Source: Pyrus communis (Eukaryota > Streptophyta > Magnoliopsida > Rosales > Rosaceae). From it: DNA of 64,000 nt. The stretch covers positions 6,293,751-6,357,750 of the forward strand of contig NC_084810.1 in assembly GCF_963583255.1 (NCBI RefSeq), given 5' to 3'. The notes beneath the pieces are model-generated. The model was not told where the DNA came from and made no database searches. It saw only the letters and a list, made by a program, of their open reading frames with translations. Each line of letters starts with the position of its first letter. The first letter of the stretch is position 1. A program made the translations under genes and the position numbers. Below, in pieces: positions 48,801 to 60,050 of the stretch.

Positions 48801-50102
48801 TCAGGGGTTTAGACAGCGAGTGCGAAACTACGAGCGCCAGAGATGGGCCGCCATGCGTGGCGTAGATGAATGTGAGATGATCAGAAACCTCCCTGAGGGC
48901 CTCAGGAGGGACATCAAATATCATCTATGCTTGGACTTAGTAAGACAGGTATGTTTCTATACACACTTCTAATCTATTCACTTTAGTCAAATAATGGTTA
49001 GGGCCAGCCTTCAAAATAACTAAAGTTGGGCAGCTCTAAGTACAAATTACAAACATTACTAGAGAGGCACAGAGTAGATAATTTTTTAATATGAACACCA
49101 TCTAGCTAATTCCTTAGTTATTGAAACTTGTTTCAGGTGCCATTGTTCCAACATATGGATGATCTGGTTCTTGAGAATATTTGTGACCGTGTGAAGTCTC
49201 TTATATTCCCAAAAGGAGAAACAGTGAGTTACCGATCGATATGCCTATTCTTTAGCTATAACAGTGCCCGTGGCATATGACTATTTATCTAGCAAAACTC
49301 AGTCTTCACTCTGTTGGAGCAGGTTCTGAGTTCAAATCCCATGGACGCTAATTGTTGATTAAAAAGAGCTGTGACAATACTTGTGGACCTTATAGTTTTA
49401 TGTGCAACTTAGGCCACACTCACAGCAACAGACGTTCGATTCTAGTTTTACTCTATTACATGCTTATTAAATGATAACTTCAAGTAAAATATGGTAGCAA
49501 TAGTACATAGAATAAAATTGCTAGTCCTGCGTTTTTTTTCTGCAATTCAAATTTTAACAGTGACCTTTATGAGCTTCATACAGATAACTAGAGAAGGAGA
49601 TCCAGTTCAAAGAATGCTGTTTGTAGTAAGGGGTCACCTTCAAAGCAGCCAAGTTCTCAGAGATGGTGTGAAAAGTTGCTGCATGTTAGGCCCTGGCAAC
49701 TTCAGCGGCGATGAGCTTTTGTCATGGTGTCTCAGAAGGCCCTTTATAGAAAGATTACCACCATCTTCCTCCACATTAGTCACTCTTGAAACCACAGAGG
49801 CATTTAGCCTTGAAGCTGAGGATGTCAAATACGTGACTCAACATTTTCGGTACACATTTGTGAACGAAAAGGTTAAGAGAAGTGCACGGTACTACTCACC
49901 CGGTTGGAGGACTTGGGCTGCTGTGGCAATTCAGTTGGCTTGGAGGAGGTACAAGCACCGGTTAACGCTGACTTCGTTGTCGTTTATAAGGCCTAGGAGA
50001 CCTCTATCAAGGTGTTCTTCACTGGGAGAGGACAGGCTCAGATTGTATACGGCCTTGTTGACGTCTCCAAAGCCAAATGATCAAGATGACTTTTTTGATT
50101 GA
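42863..50102 (+). CDS. CNGC4: Cyclic-nucleotide-gated cation channel, CNGC4 type
   Basis: Plasma-membrane cation channel; the Arabidopsis counterpart CNGC4 (DND2/HLM1) acts in calcium signalling and immunity. Seven exons keep frame: 42863-43459, 44879-45091, 47996-48309, 48422-48530, 48712-48948, 49137-49223, 49584-50102, encoding 691 residues (Arabidopsis about 694). There is an acidic, Ser-rich N-terminus (1-50), then six predicted membrane segments beginning RIFLLVCASGLIIDPLFF (88-105). The pore region reads FWGLMTLSTFGNLES (exons 3-4). A cyclic-nucleotide-binding domain spans exons 6-7 with the cassette GDELLSWCLRRP (561-572), and an IQ calmodulin-binding motif AIQLAWRRYKHR (634-646) follows. 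The start is the first ATG of a frame matching the family length. Intron 2 (45092-47995) is enlarged by transposons. No coding damage was seen. Confidence 0.94.
44583..44712 (+). mobile_element. SINE-like retroposon in CNGC4 intron 1
   Basis: A-box-like AAGCAAGTGGTGGATT and B-box-like GTAGATTCAAACTCC (44646-44660) are followed by a C/T-rich body ending GTATTAGAAA. The overall plan matches the SINEs at 34289 and 34728. Target duplications were not identified. Confidence 0.5.
46012..46212. mobile_element. MITE in CNGC4 intron 2, TTCCCCAC duplications
   Basis: The left end TTGGATTTAGATCCTCTC is inverted relative to the right end GAGAGGATCCAAATCC, with similarity extending through TTGAGCC/GGCTCA. 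TTCCCCAC flanks it at 46004-46011 and 46213-46220. The centre has no coding capacity. The 8-bp duplication again suggests hAT. Confidence 0.75.
46540..46800 (-). pseudogene. Second captured gene-like fragment, minus strand
   Basis: On the minus strand the sequence passes from GTTGAAACCCTAAAATCCCG, typical of a plant leader, into an open frame (46760-46554, 68 codons, beginning MKVETLKSRIG). I do not recognise the protein. It may derive from a second captured gene, in the opposite direction to the kinase fragment. Confidence 0.35.
47030..47100 (+). pseudogene. Captured receptor-like-kinase P-loop fragment
   Basis: Translation gives EMLGKGNLGTVYKTVLDDG, which is the Gly-rich loop (GxGxxG) and VxYK-like strand of a plant leucine-rich-repeat receptor-like kinase of the RLK902/RKL1 kind. 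After the DDG the reading diverges from kinase sequence. No upstream receptor or downstream catalytic loop is recognisable in the same frame. It lies inside the Pack-MULE, on the same strand as CNGC4. Confidence 0.7.
49308..49400 (+). repeat. Possible SINE remnant in CNGC4 intron 6
   Basis: CTGTTGGAGCAGGTTCTGAGTTCAAATCCC contains a B-box-like GAGTTCAAATCCC. No tail or duplications are visible, so this is a weak call. Confidence 0.25.
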
Positions 50103-50790
50103 TTATAGAGATCAGTCAAAGGCTGTGTGCGTTGTGAACTTTGGTTACATTTTAATGTCTCGATTTTGTATAAATAGAACAAGGGGAAGAAATGATATTA
50201 GTGGTTTCTTGGGTAATAATTAAGTAGAATTATGAGAATGTAAGTTGCAGTAATACTAGTGAAATATAAATGATTGCTTTTATTTAGACATCTAAAATCT
50301 CTATTAACATATATATTTTCTTTAACCAAATGGATACATAACACCACATAAACAACATTCTTCAGTCTCTGGCTGTCACTCCAGAACAGGTGTAGGCATC
50401 ATTAGTTCTAGTTATCCACAAGCATGCACACTTAATAGTTAATTAGTACTGCCTCTCGCTTAAACATTAAGGCCTCTCATTTGGCGTACGTGTAGAATTG
50501 GTTTCAATTGAACAACTCACTAGATTCGATATATGTAAGAAGAAATGAATGTCAACTTTTAAATTATGTTCAAGCTTAAAGGTGAAAGATGGATTAGTCA
50601 TTGTGAGGGAAAGTTATCCCTTCTAATTCCCCACAAAATGGTACGATTAGAAGCGATAACTTTCCTTCATGATTTATCATTCTTCTACCTTCATCAAAGA
50701 CAAATTAATGTAAACTTATCCAAAATCTAAAATTTTGATGTCGGCATTAAATTTTCCTTAAGAATTGTAGAATTTACACCAAACAAGGCC
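50103..50790. other. CNGC4 3' region and spacer
   Basis: This presumably holds the CNGC4 3' untranslated region. No other feature was recognised before the second Copia. Confidence 0.5.
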
Positions 50791-50795
50791 TAATG

Positions 50796-51064
50796 TATTG
50801 GATATGTACATCATAATTAGTATTGTCCATATCAAATATGCCACGTCAACAGTATTGCCACATAAACTATGGCTTATGTCCTAAGCTACCTAATCTGAAT
50901 ATTAGTGTATAAATACTCTTTCTCTCTCATTTGTAGAGAGATAAGTTCAATTGTAATAACTGTTTTCTCTAGTGAAATACTTCTCAGCTTCCTTTCTTCT
51001 CTCTTAAGTTCTCTCTAAATCCTTGATTTCTCTGTTTCTTGATTCTCTACTGTGAGTGTTAATA
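50796..51064 (+). repeat. 5' LTR of the second Copia
   Basis: 269 bp. It contains the TATAAATACTC box (about 50909) that would act as the LTR promoter. Its ends are TA and TA instead of TG and CA, confirmed by the TAATG duplication and by the position of the primer-binding site. Confidence 0.9.
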
Positions 51065-51077
51065 TGGTATTGAGAGC
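51065..51077 (+). other. Primer-binding site of the second Copia
   Basis: TGGTATTGAGAGC follows the LTR with no gap and matches the plant initiator-Met-tRNA site TGGTATCAGAGC apart from one substitution and one extra base. Confidence 0.8.
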
Positions 51078-51281
51078 TAGTATCGCTTGCGCGGCTGATG
51101 CTGGATTCTTCTTCCGCTATTCACTTCGCTGGAAAAGATGTGATATGGTTCTTTCTCTGTAGTCGAAATTACAACATTTCTGTTTGATTTCATGAAAGCC
51201 GATGCCATATATGTTTGAGTTCTTGTAAAATTGTTTGAAGGTCGATGCCATACGAAGTTGTTGACTTTGGAAGATTTTTGT

Positions 51282-51285
<4 letters not shown>

Positions 51286-51322
<37 letters not shown>
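51286..51322 (+). repeat. (TA)n microsatellite in the Copia leader
   Basis: About 18 TA units between the primer-binding site and gag. Confidence 0.9.
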
Positions 51323-51327
<5 letters not shown>

Positions 51328-51429
51328 ATTGATTCTTGTTCAATTTTTGGTAATTTTACACAGTTGTTGAGTGGAATTTCATCTGGGTAATTTTCAAGCC
51401 ATCTGGGTTCTTGATCTGTTTCTTGATTT

Positions 51430-52560
51430 ATGGTATTACAAAGATTGTTTGTGATCATCTTCTCTACTACTGTGAAGATTGAAAGTCTGCTTGGTATGCT
51501 TACAAGTAAGCTTAGTGATGAAAACTTTATCAAATGGAGTTTTCAATTTTGTTCTGTACTTCGTGGATATGATCTTCTTGCTCATTTCACTGGAAAGTCC
51601 ATTTGTCCTCCAATGTTTATTCTTACACCTGAATATGGGGTTACCAAAGAAATTAGTAATGCATATAAAGATTGGGTTAAGGAAGATATGGCTTTGTTAA
51701 GTCTGTTGATTGCTACTTTAAGTGATGATGCTATTGAATATGTTGTTGGTTGTAAAAGATCGTATGAGGTCTAGACTGTATTGCAAGATCGTTATATGGA
51801 TGTGTCTAGTGCTAAAGTTAATCACTTAAAAGGATAGTGATACAATTGACAAATATATGTTGAGATTGAAAGCACTTAAAGATCAGTTACAAGCTGTTGG
51901 GGGAAAAGTTTTTGATAATGATTTGATTATTACTGCCTTGTTTGGTCTACCCTATGATTATGATATGATTAGGACTGTAATCTTGGCTAGGGATACTGCT
52001 ATTACATTGGAGGAATTCAGAGTACAATTGGTGGGTGTTGTGAAGAGTGTTAAGGCTGGAATGAAATCTCTGGTAATGTATGTTAATGGTCCTACTCAAG
52101 GTGGTGTTGCAAATTCTTTTAGTTCTAGTTCTTCCTCACAATCTTCACAGGGATATCATGATGGAAATCAATCTTCATCTAATGTTGGTTATCAATCTCC
52201 ATCTCAAGGTGTTTTTCAATATAATGGAACTAATTTTTTAGTCTCAACATAATTCTGGTCAAGGTTCTAAGTCTTATAACAATAACTCTTATAGGCCTAG
52301 AGGTAATGGTGGGTACAAGCCTCAATTCAATGGTGCTTGAAATAGAAATTCATGGAAACCTTGGTCTGGTAATTCTAATAATAGGTATGAGCCTATTCCT
52401 GAATGTTAGATTTGTTCTTGAAAAGGTCACACTGCAGTGACTTGTCTGTACAAAAATGAAACCAATAGTTCTAGAATGTCATATTTGTGGAAAACGAGGC
52501 CATATAGCTATTAATTGCAGGTACATATGCAATTACTCTTACCAAGGGAATCAGCCTCCT
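51430..52560 (+). pseudogene. Copia gag remnant
   Basis: A UBN2-type gag in pieces: 51430-51774 (SKLSDENFIKWSFQF...WVKEDMALLSLLIATLSDD) ends at a stop, then 51857-52252 (LKALKDQLQAVGGKVFD...PYDYDMIRTVILARD) runs into a Ser/Gln/Gly-rich tail. A zinc-knuckle CHICGKRGHIAINC is recognisable at 52478-52519, preceded by a stop-containing first knuckle near 52409. Frames differ between blocks. Confidence 0.85.
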
Positions 52561-52729
52561 CCATCTCTCTGCTAACTATGCATATTAGGGTTTTCAATTA
52601 GTTCCTCGACCTTAACCACCAATGTTCACCTCCTAATCAATATGTTGTTCAAACAAATGAAGCAATATCTTCTGGTCAAGCAAATTTCATAGCAATGAAT
52701 GCTCAAAACTCTTATGAATTTGCTGTAGG

Positions 52730-55700
52730 AGATTCCTGGATTCTTGACATAGGAGCATCTCATCATATGAGTCTTGATGTCACATTACTTTCAAGAGCTA
52801 CTCCATAGAGAAAATAGTTATGGGAAATAGTGAAGGTTTGATAGTTAAACATATTGGCAATGGAACTTTGTAAACTCCATCTCATTCTTTATTTCGTAAG
52901 AATATTTTGCATGTTCCTATATTGACTGTAAATCTGTTATCTATGAAGAAGTTATGCAAAGATAATCATAATTGGTTTATATGTGATGAATAACAGTTTT
53001 TTGTGCAGGACAAGGTAACATGGGTGATACTTCATCAAGGAAAGAGTAGCAATAATGAACTGTTTAAGGTTCCTGTATATATTTTTCCTACATTGTTGAA
53101 TAAAGGTGGTTTATCTTCTGCTTTCTTAGGGCATGCAGTGAGGAGTTCCCTGTGGCATCAAAGGCTTGGGCACCCTTCTAATAAGGTGTTGACTATTATG
53201 GTAAGAGATTCTAAAATTTCTTGTATTACAGATGATCATGTAAAAGTTTGTACACATTGTCTAGATGGAAAAATGAGTAGGATTCCTTTTCATGATTCAT
53301 TAGATGAGATTGAGGTTCATTTTCATAAGATTCACACAGATGTGTGGGGGCCTTCACCAACTATGTCTCTTGAGGACTTTCGATATTATGTGTCTTTTAT
53401 AGATGAAGCCACTAGTTTTGTATGGATTTACCCTTTAATTAATAAACCTGAAGCTTTTGGAACATTTCTAAAATTTTGTGCTTATGTTCAAAACCAATTT
53501 CATATTCAAATTAAGATTTTACAATTTGATGGTGGTGGAGAGTTTATGAGTAATGCATTTCAGAGTTATCTTTCTACCAATGGAATTCTACATTTTGTTT
53601 CATGCCCTTACACCCCACAGCAAAACAGGTTGGTAGAAAGGAAACATCGACACTTAATTGAGACTTCCATCATTTTGTCATATGTTGCCAAGTTACCATA
53701 GAAATTTTGGTATCATGTAGTGGCACATGTTGTGTTCTTGATTAATCGGATGCCTTGTAAGACACTTAAGTTGAAGTCTCTCTTTTGGATAGTATTTGGT
53801 AGACTCCTGATTTGTCCTCTATCAAGATATTTAGTTCTACCATTTATCCATATCTTAGGCCATACAATATCAATAAACTGCAAACCAGGTCCATGCAGTG
53901 TGTGTTTCTTGGTTATTCTTATGGATATAAAGGTGCTATTTGTTACAATGATTTGACATATAAGATTCTAGTGTCTTGCAATATAATATATGATGAAAGT
54001 TTTTTTTCCTATCTGGATTTGGTTAGAACTTCTACTTCCTCTCAATCATGTTCAAGTACTAGTACACAGTTAAGACCAATTGTTGTTCAATTGTCTACTT
54101 TTGCTTCACAGTCACATGTACTTGCTCATAGTAATCTCATTGGTTCTTGTAGTTCACTCTCTAATACCACCGTGTTCAGTAATTCTCAATCTTTAAATGT
54201 ACAAGAATCAACATCCCCAGTTCATCTTAATAGTTCCAATGCTACTCTTTCCACATCACCTACAATGTTGATTGTCCTTAACTCTGGTCAGTTAGAAATT
54301 GTTTTGCCTAAAAAATGCTCATCTTCGTCATAGACATCATTGGTCCTACCTATATTAAGTTGAATTCAGACAAGATTGAGAACTAGAACCATATCCAGAC
54401 AAGATTACATTGCACTCACTACAACTTTTCCAGAAATTCAGCCATTAAATTTGATTGATGACAGTCAATTTTCTGGGGGGAGGGGGGGGTTTACTTTTCT
54501 AGCTAATATCACTAATTCATTTGAGCCTTCTACTTTCAAGCAAGCTTCACAAATTCCTCATTGGCAAGTGGCCATGTAAGAAGAATTTAATGCACTGCAA
54601 ACTCAAGGTACTTGGGTTATTGTTCCCTCTCCTATTGATAAAAATGTCATTGGCAGTAAATGGGTTTACAAAATCAAACGAAATTCTGATGGTTCAATAT
54701 ATCGATATAAAGCCCGATTGGTTGCTCAAGGGTTTAGTCAAGAAAAGGGATTGGACTATAGTGAAACCTTTAGTCCAGTAGTAAGGCATACCACAGTAAG
54801 GTTAGTTCTAGTTCTTGCTGCCATTCATCATTGAGATTTAAGACAATTAGATGTTAAAAATGCCTTTCTTCATGGAGAATTACAAGAAGAGGTTTACATG
54901 AAGCAGCCTCAGGGGTTTGTCAACTCTAGTTGTCATTCTCATGTTTGTAAACTAGTTAAATCCCTCTATGGTTTGAAACAAGCTCCCAAAGCTCGGAATG
55001 ATAAGTTCACAACCTACTTGATAGCTATTGGTTTTGAAGCTTCCTTCTCTAATTCAAGTTTGTTTGGAAAAAAGAGGGTGCTCATGTGGTTATCTTACTG
55101 TTGTATGTCGACGATATCATCATCACTGGTTCAGATCCTACAATGATTCAATCTGTCATCAATACTCTTAATGCAGTGTTTGATCTTAAAGATATGGGAA
55201 AATTAGCCTATGTCCTTGGTCTTAAGGTTTCTTATAAATCAAATGAGGATATATTTGTGAATCAGTCTAAATATGTCAAATATCTTATTCATAAGGTTGC
55301 CATGGATGACTACAAACCATGTTCAACCCCAAGCAAGCCTCATAATCAAGTTCTAACTACTTAGGGTATCTTGTTGCCTGATCTTACTTTATATTGAAGT
55401 CTTATAAGAGGTTCACAATACCTCATTTTCACGAGACCCAATATTGCATTTGCAGTTAACATAGTATGTCAGTATATGAGTATACCAACTAATGTCCATT
55501 TTAGAATGGTTAAACATATCTTGCGATTTTTACAAGGAATAGCAAAATGTGGCTTGAACTTTACTGCAACATCATCTTTGTCTCTTAATGTATATAGTGA
55601 CTCAGATTGGGTGGCTGACTTGAACACCAGGAGATTTATTATTGGTTATGTGGTATTCTTAGGTGATAACCCAATTTCATGGCAATCCAAGAAACAAGCA

Positions 55701-56013
55701 TCTGTTTCTATGAGTTTTACGGAGGCAGAATATAGCTGACATATCTTTGAATTGTTTGTTACTCAAAGATCTTCATGAAGTTTTGGTGTCTCCTCCACTT
55801 ATTCATTGTGACAACCCATATGCTATTCCAATGAGCTTGAATCCTATTCAACATTCTCAGATTATGCATTTAGAAACTTATGTACATTTTGTTCAAGAAT
55901 GTGTTCAAAAAGGTGATTTGGTGGTACAATATATTCCCACTCAGGATCAAGTAGCCAATGTTCTTACTAAAGGCCTTCATAGACCAGATTTTCTGCTCGA
56001 TTATCCTAGCTAA
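52730..56013 (+). pseudogene. Copia pol remnant (protease, integrase, RT, RNase H)
   Basis: The protease block reads DSWILDIGASHHM (about 52732; the usual DSGA is DIGA). The frame at 53003-53701 has GAG-pre-integrase (WHQRLGHPS), then integrase with HTDVWGP, and ends at a stop. Reverse transcriptase runs from about 54597 (GSKWVYKIKRNSDG) to 55360 with an intact YVDD (55104-55115) after a frameshift. RNase H occupies 55476-56013 (YSDSDWVADLNTRR, SFTEAEYS). Intervening stops at 54332, 54831, 55362 and 55737, among others, prevent a full polyprotein. Confidence 0.88.
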
Positions 56014-56027
56014 GATTGAGATGGGGG

Positions 56028-56296
56028 TATTGGATATGTACATCATAATTAGTATTGTCCATATCAGATATGCCACGTCAGCAGTATTGCCACATAAACT
56101 GTGGCTTATGTCCTAAGCTACCTAAGCTGCATATTAGTGTATAAATACTCTTTTTCTCTCATTTGTAGAGAGATAAGTTCAATTGTAATAACTGTTTTCT
56201 ATAGTGAAATACTTCTTCGCTTCCTTTATTTTCTCTTAAGTTTTCCCTGAATTCTTGATTTCTCTGTTTCTTGATTCTCTACTGTGAGTGTTAATA
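56028..56296 (+). repeat. 3' LTR of the second Copia
   Basis: 269 bp, same length and ends as the 5' LTR. Confidence 0.9.
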
Positions 56297-56301
56297 TAAT
56301 G

Positions 56302-56685
56302 AACTGTAGAATTTACTAACTCATCAATAACATAAACTGATAAGAAAATCAAATGAACTTGGTTTAATTTACTACAAATTATCATTTGTTGGTCTTGTGT
56401 TGATCTATTTTGTGGTATTTGCAAATAATCAAATTAGTTGCTTGGTAGATGTTCTTGGTTGTTGCCAAGGAATTTCCTGTGTGTTGCCTCCTTATGTGCT
56501 AGCATTCGTATGAATGATATAACTCCATTTCCTTTCTCTTGGATCTCAAGTGCTTTAATTTAACTATCTGATGATATCACAGGTCACTTTGGGTAAGAAT
56601 AAACTCCCAAATGATTGTAACATAAGCGTTAACCAAACAGAAAATTACATAAAGATAACCCTAACTCTAGCAACACTAAGCTTAT
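56302..56685. other. Spacer between two retrotransposons
   Basis: No gene or element recognised. Confidence 0.5.
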
Positions 56686-56846
56686 TGTTAGGTTGATTTT
56701 ATATGCAGGTTTTATACCTCTTACACTTATTATTTAGTCATGATTTTATATTAAATTGGTGAGTTTAATGTGTCTTGTGTTAGTTTTTGTAGAAAAGATG
56801 ATTTGTGAATAAAGCAAGAAATTGGAAGCTTAAATTAGAGAAAGGT
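56686..56846 (+). repeat. Truncated 5' LTR of the Gypsy-like element
   Basis: It matches the first 160 bp of the LTR at 61769 and breaks off at AATTAGAGAAA, where LINE sequence begins. Confidence 0.75.
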
Positions 56847-56849
56847 CCC

Positions 56850-59800
56850 CAAGGATGACAACCATCATGAAACCAACGTGAGGAACTTAATTCAATTCTA
56901 AGACAAGAAGAAGACATGTGGGCGCAGAAAGCTAAAGTCAATTGGCTGCAATTAGGTGATAAGAACACAAGGTATTTCCAAATGGTGGCAACTGTTCGGA
57001 AAAAAAAGAAAAAAAAAAGAAAAATGAAATTCGAAAGAATAAGGATAGTTGTGGGTTTTGGTGGAATGAGGGTGAAAGTCTAGAACAGGTTTTTGTGCAG
57101 GACTTTAAACTGCGGTTTTCTTACGATAGTCCCCCTGCTCTTGTGGATATCTCTTCTACTGCAGATATTATTGATCCTTGTATTGACAACCATCATAATG
57201 AACTTCTCCTCAAGCCTGTTAAAGATATAGAAATATGGGATGCAATTAAAAGCATTGGTGCGCTGAAAGCACAGGTCCGAATGGAATCGGTTCAAGTTTT
57301 TATCATGAATGCTGGGATACAATCAAAGATTCGGTGAGTGCTATGGTTAAGGACTTCTTTGAAAATTGTACTAGCTTGAGGCTTATTTATCATACCAACA
57401 TTGCCTTCATCCCAAAAGTGGAAAATCCTAAGGTGGTAAGTAATTATAGGCCAATTAGTCTTTGCAATGTGAGCTATAAAATAATCACAAAAATCATCAT
57501 TAAAAGGTTAAAGCCACTTCTCGACCATTGCATATCTGGAAACCAATGGGCATTTGCTCCGGGACGTTCTATTCATGATAATATTTTGATTGTGCATGAA
57601 ATGTTTTTTGGTTTTAAAGGTAAGAAAGGAAGGATTGGAGCAATGGGAATAAAGCTGGATTTAGAAAAAGCATATGATTATCTTAATTGGGAGTATATCA
57701 GGTAAGTGCTTCTTAGATTTGGTTTTGCAGAAAGATGGGTGAACTTAATTATGGAATGCATTACTTCAACTTCCTTTTTGATTTTAATTAATGGTTCTAC
57801 CCATGGTTACTTTTACCCTAAGAAGGGAATTAGGGCAAGGGAATCCTTTATCCCCTTATATTTTCATTCTTTGCATGGAACCGTTGATTAGACACTTTAA
57901 CAAAATGGAGACTACCCCTAAATCGCATGTTGGTATTTTGTCCTCTCCTGGTGGATTTAGAATATCAAATCTAGTTTTTGCATACGATTGTTTATTATTT
58001 GCTAGGGCAACTACAAAAGGTGCTAGGAATGTACTTAATATGTTTGCCAAATCTTTGGGTTAAAAGGTAAATTTCCACAAATCCTCACTTTATTTTTCAG
58101 AAAATATTAATGCTCAAACTAGAAATGATATTGTGAATGTTTTACATATTCAACATAAAACTACCATTAGCAAATATCTGGGCATTCATAATATTGTGTT
58201 TTGGAAAGATCCAGTGAATGATTGTGAATTAATCAAAAGAGTTAAGCAAAAGCTTGCTGGGTGGAAGGCTAATACTCTCTCTAAGGCAGGAAGACTAACC
58301 CTCATTAAGTCCAACTTATCTAGCATGCCAAATCATATCATGTCTTGCTTTAAATGTCCTATTCGAGTAACTAAGAACTTAAACAATGAGTGTAGGGACT
58401 TCTTTTGGGGGAGAGATAGGAAGTTAAAACCTATGGAGTGGAAAAAAGTGTGTACTTATAAGGATCAGGGGGGTTGGGTGTAGGAAGAGTGGATCATTTC
58501 AATAATGCATGTTTGGCTAAGTTAGGATGGAAAGTTTTAAAGGATGAAAACAATTGGTGGGTGCAAATTGTTAAAAGAAAATACTTAAAGAATGATGATT
58601 TTTTTAGTTGCAAAGTCAAGTAGAACCACTCTTTGGCCTGGAAAGGGATTTTGAATAGTAGACATGTTATTCACATAGGAATTAGATGGGTTGTGGGTAA
58701 TGGTGAGGATATCCTTTTTTGGACCTATCATTGTGTTTTTCCTTATCCATTGTTTCAGCTAATTCCTAAAAATCAAAGACATAACATAAATTGGGACACT
58801 AAGTGAGTGAGGTGAGTTTATTGATAATAAAAGTTGTGATGGAGTTCGTCTTTCCCAAGTGTTAGACCTGGATGTTGTGAGGAAAAATTGTATGGTGCCT
58901 ATTTCCCTTCAAAATAAAAGTTACAATTTCATGTGGGAACACTCCTCTACTGGTGAGTTCTCAATCAAGTCAGCGACTTGGATTCATAGTAATAATAATC
59001 AAGAAGTTAAAATGTAGAAGCTCCTTAAGAAGATATGGAAGTTAATGATACCTCCGAATGTAAAAAATTTTGCATGGCTTTTTACTCATGAAAAACTTCA
59101 TATTAGGATGAGATTGAGTAAATTTATTCAAAATATTGACAAATTGTGCCCTGTGTGGCAATGAGGATGAGAATCAAAATCATCTTTTTCTTAATTGCGA
59201 ACATGCTAAAGAAATATGGAATCTCTCTCCGGTAAGTCCTTGGAAGAATAATTTGACTCAGTTTAATAATGTGTTAGATTGGATGGAACTAATTGACAAT
59301 GTTGAATGCAATGATTTGAGTGATCTTAGTAAAGTTATTTTGAATTGTTGGCAAATATGGAATGATAGAAATAATAAAGTTTTTAGAAGTATGATTCCTA
59401 ATCTGGCTAGGAGTATCTCCATTGCCACAAGTGTAGGCTTATCTTTTTTTAAGGTTAATTGTAAGAAGATCTCTAGGGGTGATCCTTGCCACCAACACCC
59501 CATTTGATGGCGTCCTCCTCCCCATGGCTATGTGAAATTAAACTTTGATGGGTCAGTTAGTTTGGATCGCTCTGGAGCTATTTTTGTTCTTAGAAATGAG
59601 GATGGCAACCTGTTGGTGCGGGGGCATTGAACCTTGATGGCACCACTATTTTGGTTACAGAGGTCGTTGCTTTAAAGGAAGGGCTTTTGTTTGCTAGGTA
59701 CAAATGTGTGAAGAAGTTGATGGTGGAAGGGGATTCTAAGCTTGTCATCCAGGTGGTGCAAGATGTTTGGATGCCCCCTTGGCATCTTAAACCTATCATA

Positions 59801-60050
59801 GAGGACATCAAATGGCTGGCTTCTGAATTTTAGCATATCAGTTGGAAGCATATTTATAGGGAGACTAATTTCGTGGCGGACCCATTAGCTCATGTGGGCC
59901 TCATTATTGCCAACCTACATTTTTGGGATTTTTGTCTTCCAACTTCGGCTATGGAGGTTTTTAATTTTGATTGTATGGGAAACGGTTTTATTAGAGGTTT
60001 TAAGCTTTAATAAATTTCTTCTTCATCAAAAAAAAAAAAAAAAAAAAAAA
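56850..60050 (+). mobile_element. L1-type LINE, 5'-truncated, with poly-A tail
   Basis: It begins in ORF2 after the endonuclease. From about 56879 the frame reads EELNSILRQEEDMW and WLQLGDKNTRYFQ, followed by reverse transcriptase (57334-58063), then the zinc-binding zf-RVT block (CALCGNEDENQNHLFLNCEHA, about 59140) and an RNase H-like end (about 59530-59900). About 23 A close it at 60028-60050 after a TTTAATAAATTTCTTC tail. Multiple stops and frameshifts make it inactive. Matching target duplications were not found. Confidence 0.88.
57079..59507 (+). pseudogene. LINE ORF2 remnant (RT and zf-RVT)
   Basis: Reverse transcriptase blocks: RPISLCNVSYKIITKIII (about 57450), APGRSIHDNILIVHEMFFG (about 57553), a DLEKAYDYLNWEYIR helix (57658-57702) ending in a stop, then an active-site motif reading FAYD (about 57977) where FADD is expected. 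Loss of one catalytic aspartate alone would kill activity. A later frame (58133-58483) holds KLAGWKANTLSKAGRLTLIKS, and 59136-59507 the zf-RVT cysteines. Confidence 0.85.

Larger units (their letters stand above)
50796..56296 (+). mobile_element. Copia LTR retrotransposon with TA...TA termini
   Basis: A 5.5 kb element with two LTRs of 269 bp (50796-51064 and 56028-56296) that differ at roughly 15 positions by eye. Both start TATTGGATATG and end GTGTTAATA. TAATG flanks the element at 50791-50795 and 56297-56301. TGGTATTGAGAGC follows the 5' LTR as primer-binding site, and GAGATGGGGG precedes the 3' LTR as polypurine tract. Gag, protease, integrase, reverse transcriptase and RNase H follow in Copia order with several stops and frameshifts, so it is inactive. 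Confidence 0.93.
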
